A DNA stretch of 64,000 nt from Ficedula albicollis (taxonomy: Eukaryota; Chordata; Aves; Passeriformes; Muscicapidae): positions 60,584,802-60,648,801 of the forward strand of contig NC_021677.1 in assembly GCF_000247815.1 (NCBI RefSeq), given 5' to 3'. Positions 45,848 to 58,087 of this stretch are shown here, one piece after another; position 1 is the first letter of the stretch; every line of letters starts with the position of its first letter. Under the pieces are notes generated by a model. That model saw nothing but the letters and a program-made list of their open reading frames with translations. It was not told where the DNA came from and made no database searches. The translations under genes and the position numbers were made by a program.

Positions 45848-46956
45848 GGAGCACAGCACCCAGAGCTCTGCCAGGGCTGGGCAAGGGAAATGCAGGAGCC
45901 CTCTGCTCCTGTCCTGCACCTCCAGCCAGCCTCACTCAGGGTTGGGATGCAGCTCCTGGGGTGCTGGGCATCCAATCCCACCCCAAAACCCTGCTCATCT
46001 CTCCCCTCCTCCCCAGTGCAGCTGTCTGGCATCAGAAAATTTTGCTTTTCCCCTGGATGTGCCCTTCCTGGCCCCAGGGGGGGAGGGGATGTCCAGCCAT
46101 CCCTCATGGCATTCCCTGTGCCCCTGCACCAGCCCTAAAAGCCTTTAGCCCTGCGGGTTAAACTGCTGGATCTGGGAATATCCCCAGCTGGCTTCTGCCT
46201 TGCATTTGTCCTCCCTCTCCCATAAATCCAGAAATCCTTCAGCGCTCAGAGCCCTGCCTGAATATTCACTGGCAGCAGCCAGAGCACGATAAATTCCCTC
46301 ATCCCTCTCTGGAACAGCCACATGTAAACCCTTCCTCCATGATTTAGGTGGAGGTGGGAGGGATTAAACCCAAGCTGAGCTCACTGTGGGGGATCCTCCT
46401 TCCACAGCTCCCCAAAACCTGCCTGGTCCAGGAGAGCCCCTCTCAGCATCACCTGGAGGAGGAATGTGCTGTGCCAAGCTGAATCCATGGAAAACTGTAC
46501 CCGGAGATGAGGAAGGAGAAAATCAGAGCCTCAGCTGCTGCCAGAGCCTGGCACTGAGCAGGTTTTACTGCCCTGCAGAAATAAATTGTCCTGTCCTCTG
46601 CAGTCCTTGTAATTCCGCCGGCGTCCGTGTGCCCGTGGCTCTCTCCCAGGCAGCTCAAGATCACAGCCAGGGCTGCTCCAGACACTTGCTGGGGCTTTTT
46701 TCTCAAAGAGTGTGTTGTCAAAACCTACAGGCTTTTTGCAGAAGGTTTAAAAGGGTTTTTAAAGGGAGTGAGGCTGCGATCTGCTGTTCCCAGCCATCCC
46801 AGATGGATCAGGATCCAGGAGGATGCTCCTGGCTCCTGGGACAAACTGCAGCCAGTGGGTCCCTTCAGGCCACCAAACACTTGGCTTTCCCCTCTTTCCT
46901 CTGCCTTGGCATCTGATTTCATCAAAGAGATTTGGCTCCTGGCCATCCCACCCACA

Positions 46957-47020
46957 GTTCACTGAGGTTGGAAAAGATCTCCAAGATCATGGAGCTCAAC
47001 CTTGGACCAAACATATTTGG
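46957..47020 (-). mobile_element. CR1 LINE 3' end remnant, second subfamily
   Basis: TTCACTGAGGTTGGAAAAGA followed by TCTCCAAGATCATGGAGCTC is the reverse complement of the CR1 terminus type also seen at 41518. Confidence 0.65.
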
Positions 47021-47165
47021 TGTGTGCAGGGGGTCCTGTCCCCTCAGTGCCAGGCAGAAAAAAAATCTGTCCCACCCAGTAATCCCAGTCCATCCCAGCC
47101 TGGCTGCTTGCAATCCCACCCAAATTTAAATGGAATGGGAACAGTAAATACCTTGCATGGAGCAC

Positions 47166-47352
47166 ACAAATTGTTCACTGTGAGGGTGGGGAGGCCCTGG
47201 CACAGAGAAGCTGTGGCTGCCCCTGGATCCCTGAAGTGTTCCAGGCCAGGCTGGACACAGCTTGGAGCAGCCTGGGACAGTGGAAAGTGTCCCTGCCCAT
47301 GGAAAGGGGTGGAACTTGATGAACTTTAAGGTCCCTTCCAAGCCAAACCCAA
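47166..47352 (+). mobile_element. CR1 LINE 3' end
   Basis: GTTCACTGTGAGGGTGGGGA, CCCCTGGATCCCTGAAGTGT, CTTGGAGCAGCCTGGGACAG, GTCCCTGCCCATGGAAAGGG, TTTAAGGTCCCTTCCAAGCC. 5'-truncated. Confidence 0.9.
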
Positions 47353-48422
47353 CCTTGAGTTTGGAGAGATGCAATTGGTACAAGCATTTTTTTATTGCCC
47401 CCTCCCCACTTTTCCCCTTGGCTGGACAGAGCCAGATGGATTCATCAACACCTGGGGAAGGGGATTTCAGCCACAGGCTCCCTCCCAGCCTCACACTTGT
47501 TTTATTGCCCCATTGTGGTTATCACAACCTCCATGTCCCTCCTTTTCCATCCTCCCCCACCCTTTTCCCTCAACATCACATTTTCCCTCCATCCCTTCCA
47601 GCTCCCTCCCCTTCTGCCACAAAGCCAGGAATGTTTCCAAACCCCTCAGCCCAGGAGTTTGCCCTCAGTGGGTTTGATGTGCACAAAATCCACATTGAAA
47701 CCCATCCAACCCCTGCAGGTACAAACCCACCCAGGGCTCTGAGCACCCACCCTAATAGAAATTAGGGGAAATTATTGCCAGGAGCTTAAGATGGGTTAAA
47801 TGTTCCCTGTGCCACCCCTAGATGGACCACAGGAAGATCCCACTTTGGTTTTTTGCTTCACCAAAGCCCCAAGGCACTGGATGAGGGGATCCATCCCCAA
47901 AAACCAGCACAGGTGTGCAACAGCTCCAGATCTTTGTGTGCTTTTGAAGCACTTTCAAAAAAAAAAAAAAAACACCTCATTTGGTGCCCATCTCCAGGGC
48001 AAACTATAGCAAAGGGTATTTTCAACCACACTTTTCAAACCACCCAAGCTTTCCTTGGTGGGGCAGAGCTGAGGGGTGCAAATCTCAAAACTTCCCTCTG
48101 CTGTTTTCTGTAAAATGAGGCTTGAGCACAACTTTTGATTTCTCAGGGATAAAGTTTCATGTTGGAATAATTTTCCTGCTTTAAGTGTTGCATTTTGGAG
48201 GGTCCATAATCAAATCCCTGGCAGGGAAGGGGAAAATTAAATTAATCCCCTCAGATTTTGATCACAAATGCTCCAGGGCTCAGATTTTTCAGCTCATCTG
48301 AGAGCCAGGCCCTGTCCAAACACATCAGGTTTTCCTGGGAAAGCTGCATCTTCACACACACCACTGAGCCAACAGCCCCTGGTCCCTTGCAGCAAACCCA
48401 AATCCCTGCAGAAAATACAGAT

Positions 48423-48975
<553 letters not shown>

Positions 48976-49473
48976 TGGGCCTGGGGCACTCTAGCCAAAA
49001 TCCCTGCCCTGATAAGGAGATCCCTCCCTCCCCCACACCCCTTTCCCCCCCTCTTTGCCAAGTCCCATCTGCACAGAAGGTCACTCAGTTCACTTGGTTT
49101 TTTTTTGTTGTTTATTCCCTTATTCGATTTTCCTGTCCCCAAATCCCTTGGTATTTTTGAGCCAAACCAAAGCCCCGCTATAGGTTGGGTTATTGTTTTT
49201 AATTACTCATAATTAAGTGATTCTTGGCAGGGAGGCCCATGGAAAGAGCATTATCCCACAGACAGGAATTCAGCTAGGAATTTCCTCTTAGCCTCCTAAC
49301 CCTAAATACATCTGGAAAAACCTATAATCACTTTATTACAGCAGCATTTCCTTGGGAATAGAGCACCCCAGGGCCTTTATCACAAAACCAACAGCAAGGC
49401 CTTGAGCTGCACCTCTGGCTTCACTTTTACTCCTGCCAAAATCACCAGGAAAAACCCTCCAGATCCTTTTTGG
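48976..49473. other. single-copy DNA, no gene seen
   Basis: No supported feature. Confidence 0.35.
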
Positions 49474-49592
49474 GAGGGGGGTTTGAGCACCCTGGGATAG
49501 TGGAAGGTGTCCATGCCCATGGCAGGGGGCTGGGATGGAATGAGCCTCAAAGTCCCTTTGAACTCAAACCATTCTGGGATTCTGATTCCCCC
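49474..49592 (+). mobile_element. CR1 LINE 3' end
   Basis: GAGCACCCTGGGATAGTGGA, GTGTCCATGCCCATGGCAGG, then AAACCATTCTGGGATTCTGA. Confidence 0.85.
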
Positions 49593-49774
49593 AGCTCTGG
49601 AGGGGAAATGAACCCCAAATTGCTATTTCCTCACTTCTCTCAGCATTTTAGGAAGGCCAGGTGGGTCTCCTAAGGGTGCAGGAGGCTAAACCAGCCCCCA
49701 GTCCCCTTTCCAAGCTCAGGGCCATAATCCAAAATGCTCAGAGGAGCAGATTTCCTAGGGTGGGCTGCTCCCCA

Positions 49775-49966
49775 AAACCTCAGTGCCCACAGGGTGCCCA
49801 GAGAAGTTGTGGGTGTCTCATCCTTGGAAGTGTTCCAGGCCAGGTTGGATGGGGCTTGGAGCAACCTGGGGGGCTTGGAGCAACCTGGGATAGGCTTGGA
49901 GCAACCTGGGATAGTGGAATTGGATGATCTTTAAGGTCCCTTCCAACCTAAAGCATTCCATGGAAT
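49775..49966 (+). mobile_element. CR1 LINE 3' end with triplicated core
   Basis: GGTGCCCAGAGAAGTTGTGG, then GTTCCAGGCCAGGTTGGATG. GCTTGGAGCAACCTGGG then occurs three times (starts 49854, 49873, 49894), followed by ATGATCTTTAAGGTCCCTTC. The GTGTCCCTGCCCATGGC segment is deleted. Confidence 0.9.
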
Positions 49967-50625
49967 GGTGAAACATCACCCTCCCTTTAAACCCCCCAAA
50001 ACTAAAGGAACTGAGTTCACACAACTCCAACACCCCGAGTTGCTCTGAGCTCATCACTCACTGGAGTTTAGCACCACTTTCCCAAATCAGCCCAAGGAAA
50101 AGCCTGTGTCCAGGACTGTCAGCTCTAAATATCCATAAGTCATGAGACTGCCTTCAAAGTCAGCAGATTTTTTTAAAAAATCTCACTCACACATAGCTAT
50201 TATTCAAAATTGTCTTAATGTTTTTTTTATATTCTATATTTGGCTTTCTTTTGATGTGTGTTCTCTTTGGGGTTGTGTTTCCCCCTGTAACCACGTGGGT
50301 TTTTAAAAAATGGAAAAGAAAGGATAGCTGCAATTCTGATACATTCACACAGCTCTAGATGTTAATCCTTAAAACAAAGCAGAGAGGAGAGGAGGAAAAA
50401 AATCAGGATGATGTCACAATAGCTGGTGGGGAGCTCCAGGAATCTCCTCTCACATCCAAAATCCTGGAATCCAGAGTGCTTTGGGGTCCATGTCCTGTGC
50501 TAAGAGCAGGACAGGCACCAAGGTGGGGCATGAGCCAGGTTCCTTTTTCTTCTGACAGGTTTGGATTTGCTAGAAAATCAGGAGGTGGCCGTAAACCTGC
50601 AGGTGAAATCCTGGAAAAAAGCTCT
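49967..50625. other. single-copy DNA, no gene seen
   Basis: AT-rich at 50120-50350. No gene or transposon recognised. Confidence 0.35.
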
Positions 50626-50631
50626 TTGGGG
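50626..50631 (+). repeat. target-site duplication (TTGGGG)
   Basis: TTGGGG pairs with TCGGGG at 51383-51388; the single difference is a C/T change at a CpG. Confidence 0.65.
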
Positions 50632-51382
50632 CGTGAGGTTTTCAACCTCTGGTGCTCTAAGACACTTACTCTGGAGCTCTTAGGCTCCTACTTTGTTAGG
50701 TTATTTTAAATAAGCCAAGCAGCTAATAGTTAAAAAGGGTATTTATTACAGGGCACATTTTATTACAAAGTGCATTAGTTTCAAAAGGCAGTGGTAAAGT
50801 AATGGTAAATGTAGTGGTAATGAGTGAATGGCTAAAAGTTAGAATGGTTAAAAGTACTAACTCTTTCTAATACAAACTTTTATATAGGATTTTTCTCACA
50901 AGTTAAGATGTAAACTCGGACCACTACTTCTTAACTTGTTAGAATTTTAGGTTTTTAGTACACTAAGTTACGTATAGAACTACGTATACAATTTATCTTG
51001 TTTTATTTCAAAAATGTCAGCAATATTTTTACTCTAGCTTTATTATGACTAAGTCTTGTTTACAACTGTGAGCATGAAGCTTTTTGTTGAAAACATTAGT
51101 ATGTTTTTAACTTTTACTACAACTTGAACTACTACTGTGGCATTTAAAGCTTTTTACTTACTAAAAGCATTGCAGTTCTTACTAAAACTTACTAACTTAC
51201 TTTTATTTACTAAAAGCATTACAGTTCTTACTAAAACTTACTAACTTACTTTTATTTAAATGTCTACTTTATATGCGAGTGGCTTAATATACTTCAATGT
51301 ATTTAAAGGCTTTAATTCAATCCCTGCACTCTGATTTCTGTCTGAAAAATTGAGAGAGACCCCCGACTCACTGACTCCAACA
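50632..51382 (-). mobile_element. solo LTR, ERVK-like family 1, copy 2 (uninterrupted)
   Basis: 751 bases. In the sense direction it starts TGTTGGAGTCAGTGAG at 51382 and ends near CCTCACG at 50632 (CCTCACA in copy 1). TATA box TATATAAAAG lies near 50876-50886, and AATAAA signals lie near 50741-50763 in reverse complement, giving an ordinary U3-R-U5 layout. It is the inverted partner of 4370-5465 and the best template for what poly-C tract 1 hides. Confidence 0.85.
51160..51257 (+). repeat. 49-bp tandem duplication in LTR copy 2
   Basis: ACTAAAAGCATTGCAGTTCT (51160) and ACTAAAAGCATTACAGTTCT (51209) begin two copies of a 49-base unit in U3. It partly explains why this copy is longer than copy 1 without its C run. 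Confidence 0.85.
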
Positions 51383-51388
51383 TCGGGG

Positions 51389-51834
51389 TGAAATGAACCA
51401 GGAATGGGTGAGTGTCCCAAAAACTGGACAGCAGGACAGGGAGAATCCTCATTTCCCCCAGCAGCATCCTCCACCCAGGATAAGAAAATCCCAAAGCGAC
51501 GAGATTCCTGCTCCCTTTGCTGAGGGAATTAAAGGAAATCCCTGAGGAGCATCGGGGGAGCACAGCAGCGCCTGCATCCCTCATCTCCATCCCCAAATCT
51601 GAGCTCATCCCAGCGCCCTGCCAGTGATGCCTCATCCGCACCGCACATCACTTTGCATAATCCCGTTAAAGAGAATGGAGGAATTGCCTGGCAGGGCACG
51701 GGGAGCGCCCGGCTAATCACCAGGGAATAAAAACAGCAAAACCTCCGGGGCTTTGATGGATGCTGGTGGATTCTGCAAGAGAGGCTTTACCTTGTAAATC
51801 CCGGAGTACGGAGTTTGGTTTTATCGCTGTGGAA
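51389..51834. other. single-copy DNA, no gene seen
   Basis: No supported feature. Confidence 0.35.
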
Positions 51835-52420
51835 AGGAAAAGAGAAAAAAAAAAAAAGAAAAAAAAGAAAGAAAAAAAGAAAAAGAGGGGGAAAAAAAGG
51901 AAAAAAAAAAGGAAAAGAGAAAAAGAGAAAAAAGGAAAAGAGAAAAAAGAGAAAAAAGAAAAAGAAAAAGAAAAAGAAAAAGAAAAAGAAAAAGAAAAAG
52001 AAAAAGAAAAAGAAAAAGAAAAAGAAAAAGAAAAAGAAAAAGAAAAAGAAAAAGAAAAAGAAAAAGAAAAAGAAAAAGAAAAAGAAAAAGAAAAAGAAAA
52101 AGAAAAAGAAAAAGAAAAAGAAAAAGAAAAAGAAAAAGAAAAAGAAAAAGAAAAAGAAAAAGAAAAAGAAAAAGAAAAAGAAAAAGAAAAAGAAAAAGAA
52201 AAAGAAAAAGAAAAAGAAAAAGAAAAAGAAAAAGAAAAAGAAAAAGAAAAAGAAAAAGAAAAAGAAAAAGAAAAAGAAAAAGAAAAAAGAAAAAAAGAAA
52301 AAAGAACAAAAAGAAAAAAATGAAAAAAAGAAAAAAAAAGAAAAAAAGAAAAAAAAAGAAAAAAATTAAAAAGAGGAAAAATAAAAAAAATAAAGGGGAA
52401 AAAAAGGAAAAGGGGGAAAA
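51835..52420 (+). repeat. A/G tract with pure (AAAAAG)54 core
   Basis: The core at about 51959-52282 is 54 exact hexamers, flanked by degenerate A/G sequence on both sides. Lys/Glu or Leu/Phe reading frames across it are repeat translations. Confidence 0.95.
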
Positions 52421-53520
52421 CCGAAGATATTTGGGGTTTTTTCAGAGAAACCCATCAGTGTGAGCGTGTCACTGGCTCAGAAGGGCAGGACCTGGCTGCT
52501 TTGATCCTTGCTCACGTCTATTGATGGTGCTTTCCCCCCCAGGCTTCAGAGAACTGCCAAAGCCCCAAAGTTTCCAAAAGCTTCCCTTGAAAAAGGGGCA
52601 GAGCCAGAGCAGCAGGTGCAGCAGCTCCATCCACCCTGCAGCAGGGCAGGGCTCTGTGTGCTGAGCTGGGAACGGGGGTTCTCTCCTGCCGGGCTCCTGG
52701 ACATTGATTGCAGACCTTGAATACAAAATATGCCAAATCCTCCATATCTGCAAACAGGGTCTGGATTCTGCTCCCAGCCAGTCTGGCACCCTGAGCCACT
52801 TGGAAGGACTTTGGGCTCTAGAGGGAATTTCTGCTGTGTTTGCTGGCACCTGTGGTGTCTCCAGTAACCAGAACCACCAGTCACTGAACCCCTGAATTTT
52901 TCTGTAAAGGCCACCTTAAGGATGTTTTGGGTATTTTAATTTTGTTCTTTGAAATAAAGGTAAAAATGCTGCGAGCTGCTGCAGAACAAACCACTCCCAA
53001 CACTCGTGTTTGGAACCTGATGGGGGAGGGAAGATGCTCAGTGTGGAATTCACTCACACCCAACTGGTGGTGGTGTTCTGAGTCGGGAAAACTTTATCCA
53101 AATCCAAAGTTTTTCTATTCAAAGCAATCTGCAGCAGTGGAGCTTTGAGTGAAGACCAACAAAAATTACCTTCCCTGGGGGCTGGATGGGATAACTCTGA
53201 GGATGTAGAGAACAAGCTGCTCCTTTGAATACAGCACCCTGACACTGAGGCTGCAGATCCTGGGGCTTTGAACTAATTACATTTAAATAGGAACCTCCTC
53301 TTCCTCCACCTGAAAATCCTATCCAAGCAAAGAAAAAAGAGGTTTGGATATTTGTGTGCTTCCATATGCTGGAAATCTCAGGCTTGCAATGAGTCTTTAG
53401 GTGGGACTCAAAGACTGAGCTGGGTCTTGCACGGGCAGATCAAACCTGGAGTCTCTCAAGTTCAGGTTCTTGCTGCTCCACACGTGTCCAAGTCCTTTCT
53501 GCACTCCCTGGACATGGGAA
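52421..53520. other. single-copy DNA, no gene seen
   Basis: Overlapping short frames on both strands, none recognisable. No transposon seen. Confidence 0.4.
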
Positions 53521-53991
53521 TGTCCTGAGTGTTGCCTGGAAAGGCTGACCTGGAACAGAGACTGGGCAGAGCAAAAGGGATAAAATAGGAATTTATTGAA
53601 AGGATTCACCTTCAGCAGTGCCAGAGCCTGGCTGGGGCTACACCTTGGGCAGTGCAAGAGCCTGGCTGGGGCTGCACCCAAATCAAACCCAAGATGGATC
53701 CTGGTCACGAGTTTTTACACTTTTATAAGTTTTGGTTCATCTTGGGGTCAATTATCCAAGCACAGCCCCAGGCTGTGAAGTCTCAGCCCCTGCCTTGCCC
53801 CCTTTCCCTCACTGTTGTTTCTGCTTTTTGGGTACTGGGTGTCCTTGATTCTCCAGCTGGGAAGGGATTGTTTTGTCCAACCACTGTGTGAAGAGCACTT
53901 ACTAACATCTAATATGAAGTTTCAGTGTTACAAACCAAGCAGCAGAGACTCTGAAAAATATAAAAGCTCAAATGGAATGAGGAATGTCACA
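53521..53991 (-). mobile_element. solo LTR, family 5
   Basis: In the sense (minus) direction it starts near TGTGACATTCCTCATTCC and ends CCAGGCAACACTCAGGACA. TATA box CTTATAAAAGTG is at about 53719-53730, and poly-A signal AATAAA at 53592-53597, both in reverse complement. TGGGAA lies directly before 53521 and again at 53993-53998, offset by one base, so the duplication is only probable. Confidence 0.65.
53617..53683 (+). repeat. 33-bp two-copy tandem repeat in the LTR
   Basis: CAGTGCCAGAGCCTGGCTGG and CAGTGCAAGAGCCTGGCTGG begin two adjacent units between the TATA box and poly-A signal of the LTR. Confidence 0.85.
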
Positions 53992-54261
53992 GTGGGAAGG
54001 AGTTCACTGTTACCCTCTCTGCCCACGAGCTCAGGATCCTGTGGATCACCACGGTGAGCACAACATCTGTCCCACATGTGTGCTGGGGAGGAAAGAACTC
54101 ACTGCTCCTGCACTGGAGGCTCCTGGCTGTCTGGACACGCTGGGTTTCAGGCACTCCAATTCCCCAGTGCTCCTGATCTGGCAGGGAGGGACCCTGCTGG
54201 CTCTGCTCCCGAGGAGGGGCTGGCTCTGCTGCCAGCACAGCTCTCCCCAGCCAAGGCAAAG
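53992..54261. other. single-copy DNA between two LTRs
   Basis: No gene recognised. Confidence 0.35.
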
Positions 54262-55441
<1,180 letters not shown>

Positions 55442-55446
55442 GAAAG

Positions 55447-55954
55447 GCAGGAGGATCTCCATACTGAGGGCCCAGCCAGAGGACTCCAGGTCTGGGGTGC
55501 TGCATCCTGATGGGAAGGGAGAAAACAGATCCTGCCACAGGGAAAACACTCCTGGGAGCACCCAAGGGTGAAGGAAGAACAAACACCTCAAGGAAGACAT
55601 TGGATTCTGCAGAGAACATTCCCACTGAAAAAAGGGATGTGTTTATTATCTGCTTGCAGGGAAGGGATAAAACCACTTAGTGAAAAGCCAGGTTTTTTTT
55701 TTTTTTTTTAGAAAAATCTCAAACAGTTTCAGGCAGTGCCAGGTAGGCCTGTAGTTCCTATTCTCTGGATAGAAAAAGGGAAATGAAAAACAGCCAGCCC
55801 AAGGGCTGAGCAGGGAAAAGCCAAAAGTGAAACCTGTCCTCCTGTTAGCTCATTACTTCCTCTGGGAAAGGGGAATTTTTTAGCTTTAGGTGTCTGTGCA
55901 GCTCCCGTGACATGGGATGGATGTGGCAGCAGCCCTTGGTGCCTTTCTGCCTCT
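55447..55954. other. single-copy DNA, no gene seen
   Basis: A T-run lies near 55693. No supported gene. Confidence 0.35.
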
Positions 55955-56222
55955 GGGAGCTGGAGAGGGACTTCGGATAAAGGATGGAGGGGCAGGACAC
56001 AGGGATGGATGGGATATTGGGATAAAATTCTTCCCTGTGGGGTGGTGAAGCCTGGCACAGGTGCCCAGAGCAGCTGTGGCTGCCCCTGGATCCCTGGCAG
56101 TGCCCAAGGCCAGGCTGGATGGGGCTCTGAGCAGCCTGGGACAGTGGAAGGTGCCCCTGCCAGGGGATTGAATGAGGTGATCCTTGAGGTCCCTTCCAAC
56201 CCAAACCGTTCCATGATTCCTC
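55955..56222 (+). mobile_element. CR1 LINE 3' end
   Basis: GGAGCTGGAGAGGGACTTCG, GATGGATGGGATATTGGGAT, CCCCTGGATCCCTGGCAGTG, GGGACAGTGGAAGGTGCCCC, GAGGTCCCTTCCAACCCAAA, with tail CCGTTCCATGATTCC. Confidence 0.9.
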
Positions 56223-57477
56223 CAGGCCCACTCACAGGTAAGGTTTGCTAAGGCACATCTAAAGCCAGAACAGACTGCCTGTGTGCAGACAGAGTTTGGA
56301 CAAAGCTCAGCTTAATCCTCATCTGGACCCTCTCATCAGGGGAATTGCTCTGGCCCATTCTCCCTTCCTCCAGCCCTTCCCTGGCTCCTCACTTCCATTT
56401 AATCAGGCAGGAATACAGAGGGGAGGGGATGCTCCACAGACCCAGGATGTGCCAGATGTTGCTCCCTGCTCTCCCTGCCCAGCTGAGCTGGATTTGTGGC
56501 CTTTGCTCAACAGGCACCTCGGCCCAAATCCTGTCCCTGCTAACACAGCTGGCTGTGCAGAGCCACAGCTGGATCCCAGCAGCCTGCCAGGGACACAGAC
56601 CATCCCTGAGGGAACCCAGAAACCCACCAGCACATCCCATTTCTGGTCCCTGGCTCCCTTTCTGCTCCCCTTCTGTCCCTACAGAGGACAATTCCTACCA
56701 GAATTAGCAGATTTTGGCTCAATTCAAAGACCAGGACTTGCAGTCTTCTTTAAAAATACAGCATTTAAGGCCAATACTCCCCAAAGAGTATTTCTCTGCA
56801 TATATAATTATTTAATTATCTACAGGCACATCTGAGATTTTAAGCCCTGATGTAACTGGAGTTCCACTGAATTCCTTTCTGCTGTGAAGTCTTTTCTCAT
56901 CTCAAGCCTGTCTTCAGACAAGTGGAAAAGAAAAGAACTATCAGGCTCAGACTCCTCTGTCAAACTTCTGTCTGCCTTAGCTTTACATGAAAGAGATTTC
57001 TTAAGAAGTTCCTCCTAAAAATATGCATCCATACAGTCATGCCTTGAAAGGCAAAGAAAAGCAGGAGTCACAGATGCCCTGGAAACCTCTCACAAAGATG
57101 ATTTCCCAGCAGCACAAGCTGCAGTGAGTAAGTAGTGAAATTTTACAGCCAGGTAACACAGATAGGAATCGATGCTCCCTTCAGAGAGGAGTGGAAAAAA
57201 AAAAAAAAGACCACAATATCTTTAATCAGGGAGCTGGAGGGATGAGGAGAAAAGCAGCAAGGAAATGGGATCATTAGGATGATGTGTGGCTCTGTTGTCT
57301 TGCTTAAAATGAACAGAGAATAGGCTGAAAGCTGAAGGTTTCAATTAAAAAACAAACCTGTCACAGCACTGATACAAGATCCACACAATCTGTATGACAA
57401 GCTCACAGAGGGTCAGTCCTGAGGGGAACTGAGGATTGCTTTAGGATATGAGCTGGGACACTTCTGCTGCTCTGCAG
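56223..57477. other. single-copy DNA, no gene seen
   Basis: GC-richer first half, AT-rich near 56750-57220 with an A-run near 57195. A 184-codon open stretch at 56281-56835 (+) matches nothing I recognise. Confidence 0.4.
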
Positions 57478-57848
57478 CCAGGCTGGGAGAGCTGGGGGTG
57501 CTCACCTGGAGAGGAGAAGGCTCCAGGGAGAGCTCAGAGCCCCTTGCAGAGCCTAAAGGGGCTCCAGGAGAGCTGGAGAGGGACTGGGGACAAGGGATGG
57601 AGGGACGGAGGGATGGAGGGACAGGACACAGGGAATGGCTTCACTGCCAGAGGGCAGGGATGGATGGGATAGTGGGAATTGGGAATTCCTGGCTCTGAGG
57701 GTGGTGATGCCCTGGCACAGGGTGCCCGGAGCAGCTGTGGCTGCCCCTGGATCCCTGGCAGTGTCCCAGGCCAGGCTGGACGGGGCTTGGAGCAGCCTGG
57801 GACAGTGGAAGGTGTCCCTGCCACGGCAGGGGTGCAATGAATGAGGTG
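57478..57848 (+). mobile_element. CR1 LINE 3' region, longest clean copy
   Basis: Covers GAGAGGAGAAGGCTCCAGGG, CTGCCAGAGGGCAGGGATGG, CCCCTGGATCCCTGGCAGTG, GGGCTTGGAGCAGCCTGGGA and GTGTCCCTGCCACGGCAGGG. It includes a short GGATGGAGGGAC tandem repeat near 57597. It matches the CR1 broken at 43425-43719 and shows what is missing there. Confidence 0.9.
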
Positions 57849-58020
57849 AGTGATTCCCTAAGCCCTCTCCCCTGGCTGGGGCTACAGCAGCAGCACCTCA
57901 GCTCTGACCTCTCCTTGTTCCTCTCTCTTTGTTCCGGCCTTGAGGCTCTTCCCCCTCCTCTGAGGAGCAGCACAAACATTTCCCTCACCCAGGTTCCCAG
58001 AACTGCTTCGAGGCTGCCTT

Positions 58021-58087
58021 AGAATCCTGGGATGGCTGGGGTTGGAAAGGACCTCAAAGATCATCTCATTCCAAGCCCCAACCCACA
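58021..58087 (-). mobile_element. CR1 LINE 3' end remnant
   Basis: GAATCCTGGGATGGCTGGGG, TTGGAAAGGACCTCAAAGAT, then CATCTCATTCCAAGCCCC: the reverse complement of a CR1 terminus. Confidence 0.75.

Larger units (their letters stand above)
45853..48422. other. single-copy DNA with two CR1 pieces
   Basis: The CR1 pieces at 46957 and 47166 are listed separately. A 176-codon open stretch at 46386-46916 (+) matches nothing I recognise and lacks supporting signals. No gene called. Confidence 0.4.
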
